Assembly: GCF_051487185.1 (NCBI RefSeq)
Contig: NZ_JAHVDK010000007.1
Coordinates: 1 to 64,000, forward strand
From: Inquilinus limosus_F
Lineage (GTDB): Bacteria > Pseudomonadota > Alphaproteobacteria > DSM-16000 > Inquilinaceae
Length of the DNA: 64,000 bases
Reading direction: 5' to 3'
Shown here: one piece after another, positions 1 through 7,747 of the stretch
Numbering within the stretch: position 1 is the first letter of the stretch
Layout of the letters: each line of letters starts with the position of its first letter
The notes under the pieces: model-generated
Told to the model about the DNA's origin: nothing
Seen by the model: the letters and a program-made list of their open reading frames with translations, nothing else
The model's database searches: none
Translations under genes and position numbers: made by a program

Positions 1-206
1 CGTGCGGCCATGTCCGCTGTCGGGAGCCTACTCCGATGGCCGGTTTGGATGCGTCCACGTCGGGCTGGGCCAACCGAGAAGGGCCGGATCCGGACGATTC
101 GGTCGATATCCGGTGTCGGGGCGCTGGCGCGATGACCGCATATGGCGCAACGCAGACGGGTCGCATGTGATGGCCGACCGCAAACCCGACAGCCCCACGC
201 CCGCCC
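1..206. other. No gene recognised at window edge
   Basis: The stretch before the broken acetyltransferase shows no reading frame with a recognisable product on either strand, no ribosome binding site leading into a convincing start, and no clear repeat. It may be the end of a gene whose body lies outside the window, but nothing readable supports that. Confidence 0.3.
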
Positions 207-642
207 TCACTCCGCCGCCACCACCCTGGCCACCACCCACTGGTTCTTCTCGATGCGGCGGGTGCGCGTGAAGCCCCACCGTTCAAACATCGACACCGCG
301 CCGTTGTGCAGGAAGGATGACGAGACCGAGCGGCCCTGCGGGTCCTCGGGATAGCTTTCGACCGCGCCGCCGATGGGACCTGTCGACGAAGAAGCAGCTG
401 ATCCGCCAGTCCGGCAGCGCCGCCAGCCCGTCGCGACAGGCGCGCTGGTGCTTGATCCGCGGCAGTTCCTCCACCGGCCCGAACTGGCACCAGCCGATGC
501 AGGCCGCGCCGTCGTAGACCAGCGCGGCATGGGATTGGCTGTCCCGCACCCGGCGCTCCTTCTCGGCCCGGTTCTGGCCGGGGATCTTCGTGCGCCCGAT
601 ACCCTCCGGTCGGAGACGTTTGCCGGACGGCACACCGTCCAC
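207..642 (-). pseudogene. GNAT N-acetyltransferase, frameshifted and truncated
   Basis: Two pieces of one GNAT acetyltransferase lie in different minus-strand frames. The upstream piece (from about 642 down to about 365) reads through RDSQSHAALVYDG, GWCQFGP and CFFVDRSHRRRG, the typical beta-strand and acetyl-CoA-loop start. The downstream piece (about 375 to the stop at 207) reads GGAVESYPED, SSSFLHNGAVSMFERWGF and ends VVARVV. The residues expected between RRRG and GGAVE are missing, and the frame changes within a CGGCGGCG-type repeat, so a short deletion is likely. The N-terminal third is also absent: the first usable start is a GTG at 642. The product would not be a working enzyme. A sequencing error could explain the frameshift but not the missing N-terminus. 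Confidence 0.6.
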
Positions 643-755
643 GGCGCATTGTGCTTGCCGGCACCCTGGCCGATGATCCTCGTTCCGCCGGCGGACCGGA
701 CCCGCGACCTGCCGGGCCGAGGCCGGCCGCCGGGCCGCAAGGGAGGTTCACCCGC

Positions 756-1778
756 ATGCCCACCGGAACCCCGCCGAAGCCGATCTCGACGCCCGACCTG
801 CCCTGGGAGGAATGGGCCGACATCCCGCGCTTCAGCCTGCGCTGTAAGCACCTGACGCGCGCCGCGATGGGCGACGACTACCATGTCGGCGTCGTCATCG
901 AGGAGCTGCCGCCGGGCGGGCGGAGCGCGCCCGCCCACTACCACATCTTCGAGGAGGAGCATGTCTACATCCTCGAAGGCACCGTCACCCTGCGCCTGGG
1001 CGCCGAGACCCACGAGCTGAAGCCGGGCGACTACGCCTGCTTCCCGGCCGGCCAGAAGGCCGGGCACTGCCTGGTCAACACCGGCACCGCGCCGTGCCGC
1101 TACGTGCTGGTGGGCGAGCGCAACCCGAACGAGGTGGCGGTCTACACCGACAGCAACAAGGTGATGGTGCGCGCCCTGGGCCGCTCGATCCTCGATCTCG
1201 CTGCGCGGCGCGGCTATTGGGACGGGGAGGACACCGGCCTGCCGCCGGGGGAGAGCCCGCCCGAAGCCGCCGCCGCGCCCGAGCCGCCGGCCGTGCCGAA
1301 GCCGCCGATCTCCGCGGACCAGGTGGAATGGACCGACGAGGGTGTGCCCGGCAGCGCCCGCTTCGGCGGCCGGTCGAAGCACCTCACCTTCGCCGCCGTC
1401 GGGCGGGGCTACCACGTCGGCGTGCTGATCGAATCGCCGGCGCCCGGCAAGCGCCTGTGCCCCACCCACTACCACATGCTGGAGGAGGAGCAGGCGCTGG
1501 TCCTGGAGGGGCAGCTGACGCTCATCCTCGGCGAGGAGCGCCACACGCTGAAGCCGGGCGACTATGTCTGCTTCCCCGCCGGGCAGAAGATCGGCCATTC
1601 CTTCATGAACAGCGGCCCCGGCCCCTGCCGCTACCTGATGATCGGCGAGCGCAACCCGAACGACGTCTGCGTCTATCCCGATTCGAACAAGATGGCCGTC
1701 GCCGCCCTGCGAACGGAGCAGGACATCTTCGACATGTCGGGGGTGCGGCGGTACTGGGACGGCGAGGAGACGGACTGA
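756..1778 (+). CDS. Bicupin protein (two cupin_2 domains)
   Basis: This 340-residue protein carries two similar beta-barrel cupin domains, about residues 30-150 and 205-325, joined by a Pro/Ala-rich linker. Each has the metal-site motif: H61-x-H63 with E67 in PAHYHIFEEE, and H238-x-H240 with the Glu run in PTHYHMLEEE. Each also has the second motif GDY.CFPAGQK.GH. The repeats are close enough to come from an internal duplication. The ATG at 756 is preferred because GGGAGG lies nine bases upstream; the frame stays open further up without another good site. The cupin fold covers dioxygenases, isomerases and sugar-binding proteins, so no substrate can be named. It sits alone, transcribed away from the broken acetyltransferase. 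Confidence 0.8.
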   Translation: MPTGTPPKPISTPDLPWEEWADIPRFSLRCKHLTRAAMGDDYHVGVVIEELPPGGRSAPAHYHIFEEEHVYILEGTVTLRLGAETHELKPGDYACFPAGQKAGHCLVNTGTAPCRYVLVGERNPNEVAVYTDSNKVMVRALGRSILDLAARRGYWDGEDTGLPPGESPPEAAAAPEPPAVPKPPISADQVEWTDEGVPGSARFGGRSKHLTFAAVGRGYHVGVLIESPAPGKRLCPTHYHMLEEEQALVLEGQLTLILGEERHTLKPGDYVCFPAGQKIGHSFMNSGPGPCRYLMIGERNPNDVCVYPDSNKMAVAALRTEQDIFDMSGVRRYWDGEETD

Positions 1779-1801
1779 CCGGGGCCGCGCGAGCGGAGAC
1801 A

Positions 1802-1908
1802 TGGATTGCTTCGTCGGCTTCGCCTCCTCGCAATGACGGTTTTGGGGAAGCCGTCCCCTGCACCCCACCACCGTCATCGCGAGCCCCGAAGGGGCGTGGC
1901 GATCCAGG
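1802..1908. repeat. Dispersed palindromic repeat, family A (halves swapped)
   Basis: Two half-elements of the family seen whole near 17.8 and 33.6 kb. The right-type half (TGGATTGCTTC to CTCGCAATGACGG, 1802-1839) comes first and the left-type half (CCGTCATCGCGAG to GTGGCGATCCAGG, 1871-1908) second, the reverse of the order in intact copies. It fills the gap between the bicupin and the next gene. Confidence 0.7.
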
Positions 1909-1925
1909 CTGCGGCAAGGCAGGCG

Positions 1926-1960
1926 GCGAGTTAACGCAGTGTCGTCTTGCGTTAACTCGC
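1926..1960. promoter_or_regulatory. 13-base inverted repeat upstream of the 279-residue gene
   Basis: GCGAGTTAACGCA at 1926-1938 and TGCGTTAACTCGC at 1948-1960 are perfect inverted arms around a 9-base loop. The repeat lies 23 bases before the ATG at 1983. It could be an operator or a hairpin; there is no T-run to make it a terminator. Confidence 0.5.
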
Positions 1961-1966
1961 GACCTT

Positions 1967-1981
1967 GTTCATGATATGTTC
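1967..1981 (+). promoter_or_regulatory. Possible LexA (SOS) box
   Basis: The sequence is GTTC, seven bases, GTTC, which matches the alphaproteobacterial LexA site GTTC-N7-GTTC exactly. It ends one base before the ATG at 1983, where bound repressor would block expression. About one such match is expected by chance in a window of this size and composition, so position is the main argument. Confidence 0.35.
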
Positions 1982-1982
1982 C

Positions 1983-2822
1983 ATGAACGCCGCCTCTCCC
2001 GATCTCGACATCCCGGCCTATTGCCGCGGCCTCGCGCTGCAGCAGGTCGAGATGCTCACGCGGATCGCGGAGCTCGGCATGCGGATGGTCGAGGCCGAAG
2101 GCGCCCGCGCCATCGCCGCCCAGGCCCGCGCCGCCGAACCCAAGGCCGACGAGGCCGCGGTCGAGACAGCCAGGGCCGAGGCGCAGGAGGCCGGGCTGGC
2201 CTTCAGCCGCTTCTCCCGCACGGTGCAGCGCGCCCTGGCGCTGCGCGCCCGCGCCGCCGACCGGCTCTGCGCCCTCGATCGCGCCGACCGCAAGGCCCGC
2301 CGCGCCCGCCAGCGCAACCACGTCACCGGCGCCCTCTACGCCCTGATCTGGGACCCGGCCCAGTCGACCGAGGAGCTCGACGAGGCCGACCATCGCACCG
2401 GCATTCTCCACGAGCAGCTCGACGCGCTCTACCAGGATGAGGAGGACCGGATCGAGGACCGGCCGGTCGGCGCGGTCATCACCGGCCTGGCCTGCGGCCT
2501 CGGCCTGTCCGACGAATGGCGCCGCCGGGCGCCCGACTGGTCGGACCCGCCCTATCCGCCGCCGCCGACCGGCACCCCGGCCGAGATCCGGGAACGGCGC
2601 CGGGCCCGGCTGCACGAGCTGATGCAGCGGACGCTCGACGCCATCGATCCCGACAAGGCTCCCGGCCTCGAGGCCGGGCTCGCGGCCCGGCTCGCGGAGC
2701 CCGATGTCGAGGCACTGATCGACACCGAGCCGCCGGCCCGGGCCGCCGAACGCCTCTGCCGCTCCCTCGGCGTCGGCTTCGACGGCGACTACGAGGAGCC
2801 CAAGGAACCCGACACCGGGTGA
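1983..2822 (+). CDS. Hypothetical helical protein
   Basis: The 279-residue product is not recognised. It is rich in Ala, Arg and Glu. The first ~130 residues look like continuous amphipathic helix (LALQQVEMLTRIAELGMRMV, then many Ala/Glu/Arg heptads), so a coiled coil is likely. A Pro-rich stretch (SDPPYPPPPTGTPAE) near residue 195 separates it from an acidic C-terminal part. There is no signal peptide or membrane segment. The ATG at 1983 is favoured over an in-frame ATG four codons upstream; neither has a strong ribosome site. A possible LexA box and a perfect inverted repeat directly precede the start, hinting at damage-induced expression, but this is inference. Confidence 0.6.
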   Translation: MNAASPDLDIPAYCRGLALQQVEMLTRIAELGMRMVEAEGARAIAAQARAAEPKADEAAVETARAEAQEAGLAFSRFSRTVQRALALRARAADRLCALDRADRKARRARQRNHVTGALYALIWDPAQSTEELDEADHRTGILHEQLDALYQDEEDRIEDRPVGAVITGLACGLGLSDEWRRRAPDWSDPPYPPPPTGTPAEIRERRRARLHELMQRTLDAIDPDKAPGLEAGLAARLAEPDVEALIDTEPPARAAERLCRSLGVGFDGDYEEPKEPDTG

Positions 2823-2837
2823 CGGCTTCGGGCCGGT

Positions 2838-2951
2838 CGGATGGGCCGGAGCCGCCCCCCTCACCCGAAATCGCTGCGCGATTTCGACCTCTCCCCAAGG
2901 AGAGGTGAAGTGAGACGTCGCTCCGAAATCCCTCTCCTCGGGTGAGGGGGC
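2838..2951. repeat. Dispersed repeat, family B, copy 1
   Basis: Begins GGGCCGGAGCCG and CCCCCTCACCC, carries an AAATCGCTGCGCGATTT hairpin and a CCTCTCC...GGAGAGG hairpin, and closes with GGGTGAGGGGG. Near-identical copies lie at 22.1 kb (inverted) and 41.96 kb. This copy lacks the extra segment present in the third. It separates the hypothetical gene from the convergent peptidase. Confidence 0.75.
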
Positions 2952-2994
2952 TTCGGACCGCGCGTCAGGCAGCGGCGGCGCCCTCCAGGCCCCC

Positions 2995-4965
2995 TCAGAA
3001 AGCCAGCCCGGTCTTGAAGATCCCCACCGCGTAGAAGGCCAGCTCGCCGTCCAGGGCGCGCTGGATATTGGCCGCCTTGCGGAAGCCATGCTGCTCGCCT
3101 GCGAACAGGACGTAGCCGACCGGCTGGCCCTTGGCGCGCAGCGCCTCGACCATCGCCTCGGTCTGGTTCGGCGGCACCACCTCGTCCTCCTCGCCCTGGA
3201 AGAAGATCACCGGCTTCGACAGCCTGTCGGCGTGGTACAGCGGCGACCGCTCGCGGTACCGCTCGGCCTCCTGCGGATAGGGGCCGATCAGCCAGTCGAG
3301 ATAGCGCGACTCGAACTTATGCGTGTCGCGGGCCAGGGCGGCGGCGTCGCTGACCCCGAAATGGCTGGCGCCGCCGGCGAACCAGGTGTCGAAGGCCAGG
3401 GCCGCCAGCGCGGTGTAGCCGCCGGCGCTGCCGCCGGTGATCACCGACCGGGCGGGGTCGGCCAGCCCTTGGGACGCCAGGTATTTGGCCCCGGCGACGG
3501 CGTCCTGCACGTCGACCACGCCCCAGGACAGGTGCAGCCGGTCGCGATAGGCGCGGCCGTAGCCGGTGCTGCCGCCGTAATTGACGTCCAGCACGGCGAT
3601 GCCGCGGCTGGTCCAGTACTGGATGCCGAGATTGAGGGTCGAGGAGGCGGCGGCGGTCGGCCCGCCATGGATCTCCACCACCAGCGGCGGCACGTCGCCT
3701 TCGGGCGCCGCATGGTCCGGGCTGGTCGGCGGATAGTACAGGCCGTGGGCCGTCCGGCCGCCCGCGGTCGGGAATTCCACGGGCCGCGCCTCGGCGAAAT
3801 AGCCGCGCAGCGCCGGGTCCTCGCCGATCTCGGTCGACCGTTTCAGCACCTCCCGGCGCAGCGTGGCGAGGTCGAGCCGGACGATCTGCGCGGCGTCGCG
3901 CGGCGAGCCGGCGCGGAACACCGCCACCCGCTCATTCGCGCGGACCGAGCTGATATCGGTGTAGGGCAGGTCGATCGGGGTCAGGGCGCCGGTCATGAGA
4001 TCGACGAAGCCGAGCTTGCCGAGGCCGCCCTCGATGGTGCTGCACAGCAGGCGGCGAGGGCCCGAGAAGGCGTAGGTCGACATGCCGAACACCCATTGCG
4101 GCTGGCCGAACTCGGCCGCCATCGGCAGCACCGCCTCGGCCGGGCAGCCGCGCCCGTCGCAGCGATACAGGTTCCACCAGCCGGAGCGGTCGGCGACGAA
4201 GACCAGCCAGCGCCCGTCCGGCGACCATTCCGGCTGGAACACCGATTCACCCGCCCCGCCCGCCAGCGCCTGCGGCGGCCGGGACGGCAGGCCGTCGGCG
4301 GCGAGCTCGGCGACATAGAGCGTGGTCTCGACCCAGGGCATGTTCGGATGGTCCCAGGCCAGGAAGGCCAGCCGGCTGCCGTCGGGCGACAGTCGCGGCG
4401 AGGCGAAGAAGTCGTGGCCCTGCGCCAGGATGCGGATGCTGCCGGCGGCATCGCCCTCCAGCGGCACCGCGACGATCATGTTGTCGGGATGGGCCCGGCC
4501 GGGCCGGTGATGCTCGCCGACGCCGATCCAGAGGCGCCGGCGCGGATCGATCAGCCCATCGGCGAAGCGCCATTCGCCGCCTCCGGCCTCGGTCGCCGGG
4601 GTGACCGGGACCGGTGCCTTTCCCGGCGCCTGGCGGTACAGCCGGCGGTCCGGCGGCCCGCCCGCGGCGCCGGGGCGGTCGTTGGAGAAGAACAGGGTGC
4701 CGTCGGCCACGGTCCAGGCGCCGCCGCCATATTCATGCACCCGGGTGCGGACATTGACCCCGGGCGGGCTGACCTCGGCGACCGACCCGTCCGGCGCCCG
4801 CCGCATCAGCACGCTGCGGCCGCCTTCCTGCGGCCGGCTCTCCAGCCACCAGATCACGTCGCCGTCCAGCCGCACCTCGGACAGGCCGATCGATTGCGCC
4901 ACGATCAGGTCGGAGGTGATCGGCGATCTCCAGAAGCCGTAAGGGGCGGTCCTGATGCTGGGCAT
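2995..4965 (-). CDS. S9 family peptidase (prolyl oligopeptidase type)
   Basis: A 656-residue serine peptidase with an N-terminal beta-propeller (WSPDGRWLVFVADRSG and LSPDGSRLAFLAWD are blade signatures) and a C-terminal alpha/beta-hydrolase domain from about residue 420. The triad is visible: Ser513 in GGSAGG, Asp594 in GEEDEVVPP and His626 in EQHGF. The oxyanion strand HGGPTAA precedes it. The family cleaves short peptides, often after proline or as acyl-aminoacyl or dipeptidyl peptidases. No signal peptide is seen, so it should be cytoplasmic. The ATG at 4965 follows a usable GGAGGTGCC. It is a single gene, convergent with the 279-residue gene and separated from it by a repeat. Confidence 0.88.
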   Translation of the reverse strand: MPSIRTAPYGFWRSPITSDLIVAQSIGLSEVRLDGDVIWWLESRPQEGGRSVLMRRAPDGSVAEVSPPGVNVRTRVHEYGGGAWTVADGTLFFSNDRPGAAGGPPDRRLYRQAPGKAPVPVTPATEAGGGEWRFADGLIDPRRRLWIGVGEHHRPGRAHPDNMIVAVPLEGDAAGSIRILAQGHDFFASPRLSPDGSRLAFLAWDHPNMPWVETTLYVAELAADGLPSRPPQALAGGAGESVFQPEWSPDGRWLVFVADRSGWWNLYRCDGRGCPAEAVLPMAAEFGQPQWVFGMSTYAFSGPRRLLCSTIEGGLGKLGFVDLMTGALTPIDLPYTDISSVRANERVAVFRAGSPRDAAQIVRLDLATLRREVLKRSTEIGEDPALRGYFAEARPVEFPTAGGRTAHGLYYPPTSPDHAAPEGDVPPLVVEIHGGPTAAASSTLNLGIQYWTSRGIAVLDVNYGGSTGYGRAYRDRLHLSWGVVDVQDAVAGAKYLASQGLADPARSVITGGSAGGYTALAALAFDTWFAGGASHFGVSDAAALARDTHKFESRYLDWLIGPYPQEAERYRERSPLYHADRLSKPVIFFQGEEDEVVPPNQTEAMVEALRAKGQPVGYVLFAGEQHGFRKAANIQRALDGELAFYAVGIFKTGLAF

Positions 4966-5038
4966 GGTGGCACCTCCGATCGAGCGGTCGACCGCGCCAG
5001 CCTCTCCGATCGGCCACCGGGATTCCAGTGCCGCCGGC

Positions 5039-5197
5039 CTATTTCTTCGCGATCACCCAGACCGCATGGACGATGCCCGGGATGTAGCCCAGCAACGTCA
5101 GCAGGATGTTGAGCCAGAAATGCCCGCCGAAGCCGACCTGGAGGAACACCCCCAACGGCGGCAGCAGGATGGCGATGATGATCCGGAGCAGGTCCAT
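5039..5197 (-). CDS. YqaE/Pmp3 family small membrane protein
   Basis: A 52-residue protein made of two hydrophobic segments: IIIAILLPPLGVFLQVG, then FWLNILLTLLGYIPGIVHAVW, ending in AKK. This is the Pmp3/YqaE fold, a plasma-membrane proteolipid linked to salt and membrane-potential stress in bacteria, plants and yeast. The length is standard for the family. It belongs to a run of three small minus-strand genes (entericidin-like, DUF883-like) typical of an envelope stress set, but spacing of roughly 80-90 bases suggests they need not share a transcript. Confidence 0.85.
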   Translation of the reverse strand: MDLLRIIIAILLPPLGVFLQVGFGGHFWLNILLTLLGYIPGIVHAVWVIAKK

Positions 5198-5274
5198 GCG
5201 CGGCGGGATCCTTCGGGCGTCGGGCGGGGATCAGGGCGCCCGGGCGGGTGGGCCCATCCGCCCGGGCCGGCCGG

Positions 5275-5445
5275 TCACTGCATCGGTTGCGGCTGCGTCG
5301 TCTGCCGCTCGGGCGGGACCGACTGCTCGATGCCCTGGCCGGCTTCCCTGGTGTCCTGGCCGAAGCCGCGGACGGTGTTCTCGCAGGCGGCCATGCCGAG
5401 GCCCGCGGTCAGCAGGCCGGCGATGAGAAAGATGCGCGCGATCAT
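5275..5445 (-). CDS. Entericidin-like small lipoprotein
   Basis: A 56-residue protein with a short hydrophobic N-terminus (MIARIFLIAGLLTAG) and a lipobox-like GMAAC with the modified Cys at residue 21. A small polar tail follows (ENTVRGFGQDTREAGQGIEQ) and resembles entericidin A/B proteins. Entericidins are tiny membrane lipoproteins tied to stationary-phase stress. The start has GAGGAGAAACCC directly upstream. The tail extends with Gln/Pro-rich residues beyond the usual family length. It lies between the YqaE-like and DUF883-like genes on the same strand. Confidence 0.75.
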   Translation of the reverse strand: MIARIFLIAGLLTAGLGMAACENTVRGFGQDTREAGQGIEQSVPPERQTTQPQPMQ

Positions 5446-5536
5446 GGGTTTCTCCTCGAGGATGGGGGGAAAACCGATCCGGGACGGACCGGTCAGGGAA
5501 CGACGCCCGGATGCCGGAAGTTCCGGGCCGCCGGCC

Positions 5537-5794
5537 TCAGCGCACCAGGAAGCGGCCGATCGCCAGGCCGGCGGCGAAGGCCAGGCCGACGCTGGTCAGC
5601 GGCCGCTCTGCGACCTGGCCCTGGATCCCTTCGGCGGCGACGTCCGCCGCTCGGCCGACGCGGCGGGCGCCCCGCCGTCCGGCATCGACCGCGTCCCGCG
5701 CGGCATCGCCGGCCAGCGCGCCGATCTCCGACCGCAGCTCGGCGAGCGTGCGGGTCAGGGCATCGATATCCTGTTCGAGGTTTCGGGTCGCCAT
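5537..5794 (-). CDS. DUF883 (ElaB/YqjD-like) membrane-anchored protein
   Basis: The 85-residue product has an N-terminal amphipathic helix (LEQDIDALTRTLAELRSEIGAL), an Ala/Arg-rich middle and a C-terminal membrane anchor beginning ERPLTSVGLAFAAGLAIG. This order, including the ERP...G..G..IG anchor, matches the ElaB/YqjD/DUF883 family, tail-anchored inner-membrane proteins that bind ribosomes in Escherichia coli. An AGGAGAG ribosome site precedes the start. It is the first of three small minus-strand genes and is divergent from the secreted-protein pair. Confidence 0.78.
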   Translation of the reverse strand: MATRNLEQDIDALTRTLAELRSEIGALAGDAARDAVDAGRRGARRVGRAADVAAEGIQGQVAERPLTSVGLAFAAGLAIGRFLVR

Positions 5795-5940
5795 GGTCGT
5801 CTCTCCTCGAAGTTGGCGTTCATACGAGAGAAACAGGGCAACGCTCGGATCAGTCGCCGTTTCGACGCCCTCGCGGCAGGCCAGGGGTTGGCCCCGCCCG
5901 CGCGACGCGGCATGGTGCCCCCGGTCACAGCGGAGACAGC

Positions 5941-6810
5941 ATGCGCCAGGACCCGATCGCCCTTCGCCGCCGCCTCGGGCCGCCCGCCCTGCTGACGGTG
6001 GCCGCCGCCCTGCTCTTCCCGGGAGCGGCGGTGATGGCCCAGCAGGGCACGCCCGGCCAGGCCGCCCCGCCCGCCGGCCAGGCCCTGCCGACGCAGGTGG
6101 TGCCGCAGACTGGGCCGGAGTTCCGCCGGGCCGCGACCCTGGGCCGCCAGATCTACGTCATCGACGGCGCCGCCGCCCTGGCCAGCGCCACGCTGCGCCG
6201 GAACGGCATCGATCCGCAGGCCGGCGGCGTCGTCGGCTGGGTGACCGAGCCGGCGGCGAACGGCATCCTGGTCCGCTTCGTGCGCCGGGGCGGCCGAGGA
6301 CCGGAGGCCGCCTACGACGTCACCGTCGACGCCGGCGGCGGCACGCCCACCCTCGCCCGCCGCGACGGCGCGCCGCTGACGCCGGACCAGGCCGCCCAGT
6401 TCGCCGCCGAGGAGCTGGCGCTGGGGCGGCTGGACCAGCCCTGCTCCAAGACCTACCGGCCGGTCGCGTTCCGCGACCCTGGCACCCGCAACTGGCGGGT
6501 CTATGCCCTGGCCACGGCGACCGACCCGGGCGTGTTCATGGTCGGCGGCCATTTCCGCTTCCTGGTCAGCCCGGACGGCGGCCGCATCCTGTCCGGCGGC
6601 CGCCTGCCGCCCCCCTCCTGCCTGGCCGGCGAGCGCACGGCCGAGGGCCATCCGGCCGTCGCCTTCGCGGTGGCGGAGCCGGACTCGCCGATCCCGACCG
6701 AGCTGCACGTCTTCCTCAGCCTGCGCCAGGACCTGCCGCTGATCGTGCTGACCGCGGACGGCAAGCGCTGGCTGGTCGGCAACGGCGCGATCGCCGCGGT
6801 GAAGGAGTAG
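5941..6810 (+). CDS. Secreted protein of unknown function, paralog 1
   Basis: This 289-residue protein has a cleavable signal peptide (LLTVAAALLFPGAAVMAQQ, cut near residue 34) and a Gly/Pro/Gln-rich spacer. A conserved body follows: RAATLGRQIYVIDGAAALAS, GWVTEP..GILVRFV, AAYDVTVD, CSKTYRPVAFRDPGTRNWRVY, GGHFRFLVSPDG and TELHVFLSL. The same blocks recur in order in the next gene, so the two arose by tandem duplication. Two Cys residues, near the CSKTY and PPSCLA blocks, are kept in both and could form a disulfide. No family is recognised. The start follows GGAGACAGC. Probably periplasmic. Confidence 0.7.
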   Translation: MRQDPIALRRRLGPPALLTVAAALLFPGAAVMAQQGTPGQAAPPAGQALPTQVVPQTGPEFRRAATLGRQIYVIDGAAALASATLRRNGIDPQAGGVVGWVTEPAANGILVRFVRRGGRGPEAAYDVTVDAGGGTPTLARRDGAPLTPDQAAQFAAEELALGRLDQPCSKTYRPVAFRDPGTRNWRVYALATATDPGVFMVGGHFRFLVSPDGGRILSGGRLPPPSCLAGERTAEGHPAVAFAVAEPDSPIPTELHVFLSLRQDLPLIVLTADGKRWLVGNGAIAAVKE

Positions 6811-6867
6811 GCCCGCCCTTGGCCGCCGCCGTGGGACGCGGCATGCTGGCGGCACAGGGGGGACCAG

Positions 6868-7716
6868 ATGATCGAGACCACCACATCGCTGCAGCGCATG
6901 GCGCTGCCGCTCGTCCTGCTGGCCGTCCTGGCCGGCTGCAACAGCACGACTCCGCCGGGCACGGGCGGCCAGGCCGCGGCGACAGGGATCGCAGGCTCCG
7001 GCCTGAGTCCTCAGGCCTCGCCGGAGATCCGGCGGATCGAGACGCTCGGCCGCACCATCTACGTCCTCGACAACGCCGCGGCGCGGGCGACGGATCTTCT
7101 CCTCGCCGAGGGGGTGAACCCGCAGACCGACCGGATACGGGGCTGGGTGACGGACACGTCGGGCGGCTCCGGCGTGCTGGTCCGCTTCCTCTGGCAGAGG
7201 GGTGACCGGTTCGAAGCGGCCTATGATGTGACCGTCGACGAAGACGGCCGGGCCGTCGCCATGACGCGGCCGAGGACTTCGGCGCTGACGCCGGACCAAT
7301 CCGTCCAGCTCGCCGCCCGTCAGCTGGCGATGTCCAGCTTCGTTCCGCTGTGCCCGCCGCCTTACAATCCCGTGGTCTTCCGCGATCCCGGAAGCCGGAA
7401 CTGGCTCGTCTATCTCCTGGTCGCCACCACAGATCCCGATCTCAGAATGTTGGGCGGTCATCACCGCACCTTGGTGAGCGCGGATGGCAAGCAGATCCTG
7501 TCATCGGAGAATCTGACGAAGACCTGCCTGGCGCCTCGCTTTAAATCCGTCCCCGGTTACACTCCGAAATTCAACTTCATCACCGAGCTGCAATCACCGA
7601 CGCCGACCGAGACCCATATCTTCGTCAACCTCCTTTACCGCCTGCCGCTGCTAATCATGACCACGGACAAGAGGACGTGGATCGTCGACCAGGGGCGGAT
7701 CTGGGGCGTGAAGTAG
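6868..7716 (+). CDS. Lipoprotein of unknown function, paralog 2
   Basis: A 282-residue paralog of the preceding gene sharing the order ETLGRTIYVLDNAAA, GWVTD..GVLVRFLW, AAYDVTVDEDG, FRDPGSRNWLVY, GGHHRTLVSADGKQILS and TETHIFVNL. It differs at the N-terminus: LVLLAVLAGC is a lipobox with the acylated Cys at about residue 24. This copy should therefore be membrane-anchored while its neighbour is soluble. The pair of conserved Cys is present (PLCPPPYN and KTCLA). AGGGGGGACCAG precedes the ATG. The 57-base gap allows co-transcription with paralog 1. Confidence 0.72.
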   Translation: MIETTTSLQRMALPLVLLAVLAGCNSTTPPGTGGQAAATGIAGSGLSPQASPEIRRIETLGRTIYVLDNAAARATDLLLAEGVNPQTDRIRGWVTDTSGGSGVLVRFLWQRGDRFEAAYDVTVDEDGRAVAMTRPRTSALTPDQSVQLAARQLAMSSFVPLCPPPYNPVVFRDPGSRNWLVYLLVATTDPDLRMLGGHHRTLVSADGKQILSSENLTKTCLAPRFKSVPGYTPKFNFITELQSPTPTETHIFVNLLYRLPLLIMTTDKRTWIVDQGRIWGVK

Positions 7717-7747
7717 CGATCCAGCCTGCCGCACGCCCCTCCCGTGT

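Noticed and set aside
2630..2655. TGTCGG and CGTC on the minus strand with 16-base spacing inside the 279-residue gene
   Set aside because: The spacing differs from the four exact sites, it lies deep inside a coding region on the other strand, and no gene starts downstream.
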